Assembly (NCBI GenBank): GCA_030647575.1
Contig: JAUSJS010000255.1
Location: forward strand, 1 to 24,322
DNA from: Candidatus Limnocylindrales bacterium
GTDB taxonomy: Bacteria; Chloroflexota; Limnocylindria; Limnocylindrales; CSP1-4
Direction: 5' to 3'
Length of the DNA stretch: 24,322 nt
The notes beneath the pieces are model-generated. The model saw only the letters and a program-made list of their open reading frames with translations, was not told the origin of the DNA and ran no database searches. Both the position numbers and the translations under genes were made by a program. The stretch's first letter is position 1; every line of letters starts with the position of its first letter. Below, piece by piece: positions 17,753-24,322 of this stretch.

Positions 17753-17758
17753 TACAAT
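17753..17758 (+). promoter_or_regulatory. Candidate -10 box of the Asp-box protein gene
   Basis: TACAAT is one base off the TATAAT consensus and lies 25 bases before the ATG at 17784, giving a leader of about 18 bases. The region 16-18 bases upstream (around 17729-17736) has no TTGACA-like box. The position in a divergent intergenic gap makes a promoter here plausible. Confidence 0.4.
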
Positions 17759-17783
17759 CCGGTGCCGTGAGCGTCTCACGCGC

Positions 17784-18668
17784 ATGACCGGTGCGCCTGA
17801 GACGACGGCCTCCGATGACCGCCAGCCCGCCCCCGAGCGGCCGCGCACGGGTGTCCTGGCCGCCGCCGCCCTCCTGGTGCTGGGCCTGCTCGCGGCGGTG
17901 GCCGTGGGCGCCTCCCTCCTGGGCGCCCGGGACACCGTGCCGGTCACCGTCGTACCGACCGATCCGGTGGCCGTGGTCAGTCCAGAGCCGGACGCGTCAC
18001 CGCCGCCGTTGGGCGAGACCTGGCAGACGCTCGACTTCCAGGCAGGCTCGAGCGGCGGCCTCATCGAGGCGGCAACGTTTCTGGGGATGGATCTCGTGGG
18101 TGTGGGGCGCGGGGGGTGCGGCCCGGACAACGATCATCCGACCGACTGCTACGGCGCAGCCTGGTTGGCCGGAGCCGGCGAGTCATTGACCAGGGTTCCC
18201 GACCAGGGCGGCTTGAAAGTCGGCGTCTACCGACCGATCAGCGGACCCGAGTCAGAGCTCTTCGACATGGCCATGGGACCGGCCGGCATCGTGGCCATCG
18301 GCTATGCCTACGACTCGGAGGGTCTACGGCCGCGCATTTGGCGGTCCCCGGACGGGCGAACATGGGAGCGCGTCGGGTTCGCGCTCGGGCCGTCATCGGA
18401 GGGTCCGCGGGAGGATACGCGTGTGGCGGCGAGCGCCTCGAGCGCCCAGGGCTACGTCATCGTCGGATGGATCTTCGACTGGGCCGGCCCGGCTGCTCGC
18501 GCCGCGGCGTGGACGTCGCCCGACGGCGTCATCTGGACTCGCGCGGTCGACACCGCCGACATGGACGTCGGGCCGTGCGCCGCCGCCGGGAGTCATGTCG
18601 CCGTTAGCCTGGCCCCCCTGCTCCCGGACGATCCGCGCGTCTGCGCGGTCGACGGATCGTGGCCATGA
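17784..18668 (+). CDS. Membrane-anchored extracytoplasmic protein with Asp-box (BNR-like) repeats
   Basis: This 294-residue protein has a short cytoplasmic N-terminus with Arg residues and one hydrophobic helix (22-48, VLAAAALLVLGLLAAVAVGASLLG). A Pro-rich linker with repeated Pro/Val/Thr (51-76) precedes an outside domain. Two Asp-box motifs, SPDGRTW (188-194) and SPDGVIW (245-251), point to a beta-propeller-like fold of the BNR/sialidase-repeat type. Two Cys (C112, C122) may pair outside the cell. Asp-box proteins usually carry four or more such repeats, so this copy looks short. It ends soon after the second motif, and the next 80 bases lie between convergent genes. No enzymatic residues are visible; ligand binding is the safest guess. 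Confidence 0.7.
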   Translation: MTGAPETTASDDRQPAPERPRTGVLAAAALLVLGLLAAVAVGASLLGARDTVPVTVVPTDPVAVVSPEPDASPPPLGETWQTLDFQAGSSGGLIEAATFLGMDLVGVGRGGCGPDNDHPTDCYGAAWLAGAGESLTRVPDQGGLKVGVYRPISGPESELFDMAMGPAGIVAIGYAYDSEGLRPRIWRSPDGRTWERVGFALGPSSEGPREDTRVAASASSAQGYVIVGWIFDWAGPAARAAAWTSPDGVIWTRAVDTADMDVGPCAAAGSHVAVSLAPLLPDDPRVCAVDGSWP

Positions 18669-18695
18669 GGCAACGAGCCGATCTCACCATAGGAT

Positions 18696-18709
18696 CGAGC
18701 GCACGCTCG
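18696..18709 (-). terminator. Weak hairpin between convergent genes
   Basis: CGAGC-GCAC-GCTCG forms a five-base-pair stem with a four-base loop in the 79-base gap between the Asp-box protein gene (+) and the IclR gene (-). No T-run follows on either strand. It could serve as a minor bidirectional terminator. Confidence 0.25.
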
Positions 18710-18747
18710 TCCGGTCCAGCCCGTCCCAACCCGCGAGACGCCGCCTG

Positions 18748-19566
18748 TCAGGCCGTCGCGTGGACCGCGGCAGCTCGTTCCGGGGCCGTGCCGCCCAACC
18801 GCACTGAGATGGCGGCGGCGGCTTCGCGCGCCTGGGCGGCCAGCTCCGGCACGCGGCGCGGGGTGAGCCGGAAGGCCGGGCCCCAGATGTCGACCGCTGC
18901 GATCACGTTGCGACGCGCGTCATGGACCGGCGCGGCGACCGCGTTGAGCCCGAGCTCGTACTCGCCGATCGCCGTAGCATAGCCGCGCCGGCGGATCCGG
19001 GCCAGCTCTTCGAGGAGCGGTTCCAGCTCGACGATGGTCCGCTCCGTATAGCTGACCAGGCCGCGCCGGACGATCCTGAGCACCTCTCGCTCGGCGAGCG
19101 AGGAGAGCAGCACCTTGCCCGATGCCACGCAGTGAAGCGGCGTCGCCCGGCCCGTCCAGTCGCCGACGGCGATCAGATTGGGGCCGTCGACCTGGGCGAC
19201 CGCCAGCAGCGAGTCGCCTTCGAGGATCCCCAGGCCGGTCGTTTCGTGGGTCAGCCGGGCCAGCCGTTCCAGCTCGGGCAGCGCGATGCCGCGGAGGTCG
19301 AGGGTCCGTTCGGCGCGCTCGGCCAGGCGAATGACCACCAGGCCCAGCCGGTACTTGCCGGTCTCGTCGTCCTGTTCCACGAGGCCGCGCTTCTGGAGCG
19401 TGGCGAGCAGGCGCGAGGCGGTCGACTTGTGGAGGCCAAGCCGACGGGCAAGCTCGGTCACGCCGGCTTCACCCTGACTGTCGCCGAGCGCGAGCAGCAG
19501 CGCCGCCGCGCGGTCCACGGACCGGACCGCGTTGCCATCGAGGACCATGCCGCCCGGCCCGTTCAT
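18748..19566 (-). CDS. IclR-family transcriptional regulator
   Basis: This 272-residue protein has a winged helix-turn-helix (about 13-75) with TELARRLGLHKSTASRLLATLQKRGLVEQDDETGKYRLG, the typical IclR DNA-binding pattern. The IclR effector-binding domain follows (80-255), with ILEGDSLLAVAQVDGPNLIAV, HCVASGKVLL and GYATAIGEYELGLNAVAAPV. These regulators bind small organic acids or similar ligands and control catabolic operons, often their neighbours. The ATG at 19566 overlaps the stop of the upstream aminotransferase gene in an ATGA junction, so the two are translationally coupled; a later ATG at 19548 is the alternative. It likely controls the aminotransferase operon, perhaps from the 422-base region upstream of that gene; this is inference. 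Confidence 0.92.
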   Translation of the reverse strand: MNGPGGMVLDGNAVRSVDRAAALLLALGDSQGEAGVTELARRLGLHKSTASRLLATLQKRGLVEQDDETGKYRLGLVVIRLAERAERTLDLRGIALPELERLARLTHETTGLGILEGDSLLAVAQVDGPNLIAVGDWTGRATPLHCVASGKVLLSSLAEREVLRIVRRGLVSYTERTIVELEPLLEELARIRRRGYATAIGEYELGLNAVAAPVHDARRNVIAAVDIWGPAFRLTPRRVPELAAQAREAAAAISVRLGGTAPERAAAVHATA

Positions 19567-20963
19567 CCGGCGGTGGGGTGCGACATCGCACCCGATCCCA
19601 TCGGGGCGAGCCGGCCGTGGGCGCGCGCCTCGAGGGCAGCGTCCAGCGAATCGTTGAAGATGGTCAGGACCTGGTCGACGATGTCGCCCTCAGCGTGCGC
19701 CTCGCAGATGAACCACGGCTCGCGCGAGTCGGGCTCGGGCATTGCGCCGCGGGCGTGCATGCCGACCGCGATCGCGTCGTACAGCTCGTGGTCCGTGTTC
19801 GCCCAGTCTCGATACTCGGACGGCTCGGTGTCGGTGAACATGATCCCGAACATCGACGGGTGGCCGGTGAAGACGTACGGCAACCCGGTCGGGTTGAGGA
19901 TCTCGCGCAGGCCGTCCTGCATCCGCCGGCCGATCGCATGGATCGTCTCGAGCGCGTCCGTGTCGCGCAGAATCTCGAGGGTCTTGACCGCAGCGGCCGC
20001 AGCGATCCGGTTGCCGGCGTAGGTGCCACCGTGGCTCACCTTGTCCGGCAGCATGCTCATGACCGCTTCGCGTCCGCCGAAGGCCGCCGCCGGGTAGCCG
20101 TTGCCCATCGCCTTGGCCCACGTGGCCAGGTCCGGCTTGATCCCGAAGAACTCGGCGGCGCCGCCACGCGCGAGGCGGAACCCGGTCTTGACCTCATCGA
20201 AGATCAGCAGGATTCCGAACTCCTCGGTCAGGGCGCGCATCGCCTGGTGGAATCCCGGCTTGGGCATGATCGCCTGGGCGTTCCCGAGGACCGGCTCCAC
20301 GATGATCGCGGCGATCTGGTCCCCCTCGCGCTCGAACAGCCGGCGCAGGAAGTCGATGTTGTTGTAGCGAGCCGGGATGATCGTGTCGGCGACGGCGCCC
20401 GGGATGCCGCGTCCCCAGGCCAGCCGGACCGGATTGTCCGCGTCGCCGAGCTCGGATATGTCGTTGGGCGAGACGCTGATCAGGGCGTAGTCGTGGACGC
20501 CGTGGTACTGACCCTCGAACTTCACGATCTTCTCGCGCCCCGTGTAGGCGCGCGCGATGCGCATCGCGTGCATCGTGGCTTCTGTGCCCGACACCGTCAT
20601 GCGGGCCTTGTCCACCCAGCCGGTCAGCTCCCTGACCAGCTCCATGGCCCGGACCTCGTCCTCGGTGGTGAGCGAGAAGCTGACGCCGCGGCGCATCCGC
20701 TCGTTGACGTAGTCGTCGACGCGCTCGTCGCCGTGGCCGAGGATCACGGGGCCGTAGCCCATCCGCAGGTCAATGAACTCGTTGCCGTCGATGTCCCAGA
20801 CGCGACCGCCCTTGCCGCGGTCGACATAGATCGTGTCGTCGCCCCAGGCCCGGAAGTTCGAGTCCGTCCCGCCGGGCAACGTCTCCAGGGCTCGCCGGTA
20901 GAGAGCCGTCTGGCGCTCTCGGCGAAGGGCTGGAACGGACCGGGCGGCGGGCTCGGTGGCCAT
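19563..20963 (-). CDS. PLP-dependent class III aminotransferase (glutamate-1-semialdehyde aminomutase-like)
   Basis: This 466-residue fold-type I PLP enzyme has an N-terminus that resembles GSA aminomutase (LPGGTDSNFRAWGDDTIYVDRGKGGRVWDIDGNEFIDL). SGTEAT (125-130) binds the PLP phosphate, YHG (153-155) contains the ring-stacking position, FDEVKTGFR (255-263) has the PLP-binding Asp (D256), and WAKAMGNGYP (282-291) has the Schiff-base Lys (K284). HGGTYAGN (311-318) closes the active site. It differs from true HemL by its longer length and its IclR partner, and no other haem gene is near. An amino-acid or amine aminotransferase for catabolism is therefore more likely than tetrapyrrole synthesis. 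The ATG at 20963 follows GAGGT by four bases; the 39 extra residues upstream are poor coding sequence. Confidence 0.88.
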   Translation of the reverse strand: MATEPAARSVPALRRERQTALYRRALETLPGGTDSNFRAWGDDTIYVDRGKGGRVWDIDGNEFIDLRMGYGPVILGHGDERVDDYVNERMRRGVSFSLTTEDEVRAMELVRELTGWVDKARMTVSGTEATMHAMRIARAYTGREKIVKFEGQYHGVHDYALISVSPNDISELGDADNPVRLAWGRGIPGAVADTIIPARYNNIDFLRRLFEREGDQIAAIIVEPVLGNAQAIMPKPGFHQAMRALTEEFGILLIFDEVKTGFRLARGGAAEFFGIKPDLATWAKAMGNGYPAAAFGGREAVMSMLPDKVSHGGTYAGNRIAAAAAVKTLEILRDTDALETIHAIGRRMQDGLREILNPTGLPYVFTGHPSMFGIMFTDTEPSEYRDWANTDHELYDAIAVGMHARGAMPEPDSREPWFICEAHAEGDIVDQVLTIFNDSLDAALEARAHGRLAPMGSGAMSHPTAG

Positions 20964-21385
20964 GGAGACCTCGGGTTGCGAGTTCTTGGTCGACCCGGCC
21001 CATGGGACGGGGGTTGCGCGTGGTGGGACGCGTGTCGGCGCATCGTGCCATATGGCCGTCGGGGCCGTCAACGCGATCACGCGAATCCCGTGGCCACATC
21101 AAGGCTCCCGCACGAATATCGTTCATCAGGCGCCCGCGGCGGTCGGGATGCGTGGCTTGATCTACATGGGCGACATTCCAGCCGGGCCGGCGTACGGGCC
21201 GCGATGAGGTCGAGGACGCTTGTGGGCCTGGAATCCGCGGCGCGAATACCGCGTATTGGGTCACCGATACCAGCATGGTTGGAGCTAGCGACCGTCCAGA
21301 CGTCCATCCCGGCCCAGTTGACCAACCCGGCTGGAACCCCTGCCCGACGGCGGCAAATGGAGGCCGTCGACCGACGTCTGATTGG
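20964..21385. promoter_or_regulatory. Upstream region of the aminotransferase-IclR operon
   Basis: These 422 bases lie between the DUF885 gene and the aminotransferase, all on the minus strand, and hold no supportable gene. Besides the ribosome binding site (20968-20972), I see a ten-base palindrome GCCATATGGC at 21047-21056 and an inverted repeat AATAC-CGC-GTATT at 21245-21257, either of which could be an IclR operator. On the minus strand TTGACG (21066-21071) could be a -35, but the matching -10 is unclear. Confidence 0.4.
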
Positions 21386-23071
21386 TCAGACGGGGGTGGC
21401 CAGCCAGTTCGGCAGCTCCCGCGTGAGCGTCGCCAGTGGCAGCGAACCATGGCCCAGCACGGCGTCGTGGAACGCGCGGAGGTCGAAGGCCGACCCGTCA
21501 CGAGCCGACAGTTGCGCCCGCAGGCGCTCGATCTCGCGCTGGCCGATCTTGTAGGTCAGGGCCTGGCCCGGCCACGAGATGTAGCGGTCCGTCTCGATGA
21601 CCGCGTCCGTCTCGGTCAGTCCGGCGGACTTCAGGAAATCGATGGAACGCTGGCGCGGCCAGCGCAGCGCATGCAGGCCGGTATCGACCACCAGGCGGGC
21701 GGCTCGCCAGGCCTGCGCATCGAGCATCCAGAATCGTTCGGCCTCGTTGCGGAAGAGCCCCATCTCGTCGGCCAGGCGCTCGCTGTAGAGACCCCAGCCC
21801 TCGACATAGGCGCTCCCGACCATCCGCGCCCCCAGGCGACGGAACCTGTTGAGGGTCGGGTTCTCCATCTCCAGGCTGATCTGGAAGTGATGACCGGGCG
21901 CTGCCTCGTGATAGGTCGTCGTGGCGAGCGTGGAGTACTTGCGGCTCGGCAGGTCGTACCCGTTGGCGTAGTAGATGCCGGGCCTCGAGCCGTCCGGCGC
22001 CGGCGGGTAGTAGTAGGCGAACGAGGCGTCCTTCTCCTTGTACTCCTCGACCGGGCGGACCTCGCAGCCCGCCCGAGGCAGAACACCGAAGTAGCGGGGC
22101 GCGGCAGCCATGGCCCGCTCGATGTCGTCGGCGGCACGCTCGACCAGGGCCTCCTTCGATGGCGGGGTGTTCGCCGGATCCGCGGCCAGGGCCGCTCGGT
22201 ACGCGACGGTGTCGTCGCCGAAGCCGGCTGCCCGGGCGATCTCGCGGCGCTCCGCCTCGATCGTCTCGAGCTCGTCGAGCCCGATTCGGTGGACCTCCTG
22301 CGGATCCAGGTCGAGCGTCGTCCAGCTGCGGATCGCGGTGCGGTAGAGTTGCTCACCGTTGGGTGCCGACCAGAGCCCCGGGTCATCGCGCGTGGCGGCC
22401 AGGTAGTCGCCTCTCAGCGACTCGAGAAAGGCCGTGTCCGCCGGATAGACGACCTCGCGGACGATCGCACGGACCCGTTCGCGGTCAGCTTCGCTGGCGA
22501 CCCTGACCATCGACGGCACGATGGCCGACTCGATCGGGACCTCGAGCATTCGCTCGATCTGGGCGATCGTTCGCTCGGCCACGATGCGTGGCGCGGTCAG
22601 GCCGGAGGCGAGGCCGTCACGCAGGATCTCCGTGTTTGCCGCCATGAACGCCGGATAGGCGTGGAGCCGGGCGATGAACGCCTCGAGCCGCGCCGGAGTG
22701 TCCGCTGGCTGGAACTGCGTCAGCTGCGGCAGGAGCTGCTGCGGTCCACCCACCTGGGCGACCACGCGCAGGTGGTGAAACGCCTGATCGTCCTCCTCGA
22801 TCTGGAGCTCAGCGACGACCTTGAGCATGCCGCGGGTGATTCGATCCTCGGTCGGCAGGTCCTCGGTCGCGAACTCGGCCGCCTCGGCCGCCGTTCGCTC
22901 CATCAGGGCCCGATTGCGGGCTCGCCCCGCCGGCCCGGGGTCCTCGAGCCGATCCGCGTAGCGCTCGTCGCCGTAGAAGGTCGCGGTCGTCGGGTTGAGC
23001 TCCAGGATCCCCTCCCAGAATCGCTCGGCAAGTTCGTCGACGGGCGTCAGCGCCCGCTCGTCGGGAATCAC
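21386..23071 (-). CDS. DUF885 family metallopeptidase-like protein
   Basis: This 561-residue protein is a clear DUF885 member, related to M32-type gluzincin peptidases. The signature TYHEAAPGHHFQ (386-397) supplies the two His and Glu of a zinc site (H388, E389, H394). The downstream Glu in AYVEGWGLYSERLADEMG (421-438; E424) is the probable third ligand. The flanks are alpha-helical, including an N-terminal LNPTTATFYGDERYADRL segment typical of the family. There is no signal peptide, so it acts in the cytoplasm unless exported otherwise. Length is at the family norm. The GTG at 23071 is supported by AGGAG (23079-23083 on the complementary strand) seven bases upstream. The substrate is unknown; peptides or dipeptides are likely by family. 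Confidence 0.9.
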   Translation of the reverse strand: MIPDERALTPVDELAERFWEGILELNPTTATFYGDERYADRLEDPGPAGRARNRALMERTAAEAAEFATEDLPTEDRITRGMLKVVAELQIEEDDQAFHHLRVVAQVGGPQQLLPQLTQFQPADTPARLEAFIARLHAYPAFMAANTEILRDGLASGLTAPRIVAERTIAQIERMLEVPIESAIVPSMVRVASEADRERVRAIVREVVYPADTAFLESLRGDYLAATRDDPGLWSAPNGEQLYRTAIRSWTTLDLDPQEVHRIGLDELETIEAERREIARAAGFGDDTVAYRAALAADPANTPPSKEALVERAADDIERAMAAAPRYFGVLPRAGCEVRPVEEYKEKDASFAYYYPPAPDGSRPGIYYANGYDLPSRKYSTLATTTYHEAAPGHHFQISLEMENPTLNRFRRLGARMVGSAYVEGWGLYSERLADEMGLFRNEAERFWMLDAQAWRAARLVVDTGLHALRWPRQRSIDFLKSAGLTETDAVIETDRYISWPGQALTYKIGQREIERLRAQLSARDGSAFDLRAFHDAVLGHGSLPLATLTRELPNWLATPV

Positions 23072-23163
23072 GGTGCGTCTCCTGTCTGGGCGGACTCGGC
23101 GGGTCGGGGCCGGGCGCGTCGAGTGGTTCGGATGCGGTGGGCCTAGCCTACCGCCGGGCGCCG

Positions 23164-24096
23164 TCAGCCGCCGAACAGGGGCAGCTGTTCACCGCTGCGC
23201 TCGACCAGCGGATCGAGGCCCAGGTACGGCTCGAGATCGGCGAGATCCAGCGGATCGCGAGCCAGGAACGACCGCAGATGATCCGCCTTCACGATGTGCC
23301 AGTTGGCCTCGTCCAGGGCGGCCCGCAGCAAGGGCGAGCGCTCCAGCTTGTAGCGGACCAGCTCGGCGCGCTCGGGGGCGATGACCAGGAAACGAATGAG
23401 CGAGTCGTCCGGCGGGATCCGGGCGTGCCGGCGCAGCAGTGGCTCGCCGAGCATCGCCGTCCATTCGACCTCGAACAGGAAGGCGACCTTGCCGCGGATG
23501 TACCAGATCCCATCGACCTCGGCCAGCTCCTCGGAGGCCCGGCTGATCCCGCCGAGGTAGGCCCGCCGCTCGCGCTCGGTGAGCCGGTCGGCCAACAGGC
23601 CGTCCCGCGTTCGGCGGCTCTGCTCCCGACGACCGATCCAGACCCGCATGCCCAACCGGTGCCCGGCGTCGGTGATCCGCGCGAGCAGCTCCGTATGCTC
23701 CTGGCTCCGGCGCAGCAGGTCGTCGCCGGTGATCATGCGGTCGGAGGTGCTGGCAAGACTGCGGTAGCTGTCAAGGCAGGCGCGCACGAGGCCCTCATCG
23801 GGCAGGTCGTGGCCCGTGAACAGCGAGGCGATCCGTTCGAAGAATGCCGCCTCCGAGATCGGGCCGGCGGTCGAGAGCAGGCTGAACACCGCCCACTCGA
23901 CGCGATCGGCAAGCGGCACGGCAGCGGCGTCGCGGTCTTCGCGATCGGCCAGCCACCAGCGGCCCGGCTCGATCTCAACCAGCCGCCGCTGGGTGGGCCG
24001 TGTCAGCTCGTCACGGATCAGCGTCAGCAGAAGGTCGAGCGGGCCGGAGAATTCTCCGACCTGCACGACGAACGCGGAATCGCCTAGACGGTCCAC
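23164..24096 (-). CDS. Protein with ScpA-like N-terminal motif and possible nuclease-like C-terminal domain
   Basis: This 310-residue protein has no signal peptide. Residues 10-28 (VVQVGEFSGPLDLLLTLI) resemble the opening of the condensin kleisin ScpA, but the rest does not. Residues 60-115 look like a winged-helix or helical domain (VEWAVFSLLSTAGPISEAAFFERIASLF). Residues 145-275 have a beta-alpha-beta pattern (RLGMRVWIGRR, DGIWYIRGKVAFLFEVEWTAM, LIRFLVIAPERAELVRYKL) like a PD-(D/E)xK-type domain found in restriction-associated proteins, with FEVE at 208-211 as the possible acidic site. The C-terminus is QLPLFGG. The GTG at 24096 lies inside the 3' end of the site-2 protease gene (13-base overlap), suggesting coupling. 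It could be a DNA-related protein; confidence in function is low. Confidence 0.6.
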   Translation of the reverse strand: MDRLGDSAFVVQVGEFSGPLDLLLTLIRDELTRPTQRRLVEIEPGRWWLADREDRDAAAVPLADRVEWAVFSLLSTAGPISEAAFFERIASLFTGHDLPDEGLVRACLDSYRSLASTSDRMITGDDLLRRSQEHTELLARITDAGHRLGMRVWIGRREQSRRTRDGLLADRLTERERRAYLGGISRASEELAEVDGIWYIRGKVAFLFEVEWTAMLGEPLLRRHARIPPDDSLIRFLVIAPERAELVRYKLERSPLLRAALDEANWHIVKADHLRSFLARDPLDLADLEPYLGLDPLVERSGEQLPLFGG

Positions 24097-24322
24097 GGGC
24101 TGGGCAGGATGAACGGGATCAACAGCCGAACCGCGGCACTGTGCAGGATGATGATCGGGGTGAAGAATCCGCGCATTATTCCGCTGCCGAGCGTTATCAG
24201 GAGCATGAGCGCGATTAACCCGTACCGTCCGAACTGCTCATATCGGAGAGCCCACGCCGGCGGCAGCAGATATTTGGCGACGTGGGAGCCGTCCAGGGGC
24301 GGGATCGGAATGAGGTTGAAGA
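24084..24322 (-). CDS. Site-2 protease (M50) family membrane metallopeptidase, C-terminal part
   Basis: The 3' end of a gene is cut by the window edge. The visible 79 residues begin FNLIPIPPLDGSHV, which is the N-x-x-P-x-P-P-L-D-G motif of M50 site-2 proteases and holds the third zinc ligand (the Asp). A hydrophobic helix follows (YGLIALMLLITLGSGIM), then another (FFTPIIILHSAAVRLLIPFIL), and the protein stops after SPWTV. This is the short YwhC/rhomboid-free S2P type common in Gram-positive bacteria and Chloroflexota. In many such genomes the gene precedes trpS or scpA. Here it overlaps the ScpA-like-motif gene by 13 bases. The N-terminal HExxH is outside the window. Confidence 0.85.
   Translation of the reverse strand, partial: FNLIPIPPLDGSHVAKYLLPPAWALRYEQFGRYGLIALMLLITLGSGIMRGFFTPIIILHSAAVRLLIPFILPSPWTV

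Noticed and set aside
19563..20963. Haem biosynthesis gene hemL
   Set aside because: Protein is longer than usual, is coupled to an IclR regulator and has no other haem gene near it; the general class III aminotransferase call is safer.
19578..23146. Long plus-strand open frames (658 and 623 residues) opposite the aminotransferase and DUF885 genes
   Set aside because: They lie wholly opposite genes with conserved catalytic motifs and have biased composition without known domains.
23164..24096. True scpA (segregation and condensation protein A)
   Set aside because: Only about a dozen residues match; the remaining sequence has no kleisin pattern and a different fold is suggested.

Overview
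The window is GC-rich (about two thirds G+C by eye), densely coding bacterial chromosome with genes on both strands and no rRNA, tRNA, CRISPR array, insertion sequence or phage gene that I can see. The gene set suggests Chloroflexota, perhaps a Limnocylindria-like soil or freshwater lineage, with a high-GC actinobacterium as the alternative. The pointers are ThyX-type thymidylate synthase, a class III cyclase fused to a STAND ATPase and TPR array, a CpaE-like ATPase, GTG starts, and -10 boxes lying almost on the start codon. This placement is an inference from gene content, not from a marker gene.

Layout. (1) 1-1414 (+): C-terminal part of a CocE/NonD-type serine hydrolase, with an apparent one-base frameshift at the left edge. 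(2) 1435-3359 (-): a small cyclic-nucleotide-binding-fold (CNB) protein overlapping a flavin-dependent pyridine-nucleotide oxidoreductase. (3) 3462-8277 (+): a second CNB protein, a cyclase/STAND/TPR protein, a 73-residue Cys-rich protein, an SRPBCC protein and thyX, all in one direction with short gaps. (4) 8649-9524 and 9880-10932 (-): purine nucleoside phosphorylase and moaA. The gap between them carries a cluster of DnaA-box-like nonamers. (5) 11297-13726 (+): a coiled-coil protein followed by a CpaE/TadZ-like ATPase with a receiver-like N-terminus. (6) 13754-17707 (-): an MscS-type channel gene, then acetyl-CoA synthetase (acs), then an unknown 217-residue protein whose start abuts the acs stop. 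(7) 17784-18668 (+): a membrane-anchored Asp-box protein. (8) 18748-24322 (-): in transcription order, a site-2 protease (cut by the window edge), a protein with a ScpA-like N-terminal motif and a possible nuclease-like C-terminus, a DUF885 metallopeptidase, a class III aminotransferase and an IclR regulator.

How the genes may work together. The clearest local theme is cyclic-nucleotide signalling at 2937-6657: two divergent stand-alone CNB proteins beside a cyclase that retains its catalytic motifs. One CNB keeps the phosphate-binding arginine and the other has lost it. The aminotransferase and IclR genes share an ATGA junction and look like a regulated catabolic unit. The CpaE-like pair is separated from any recognisable pilus or partition genes. 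Most other genes are ordinary housekeeping or metabolic functions. I see no clear defence system or mobile island; the findings are leads of moderate strength.
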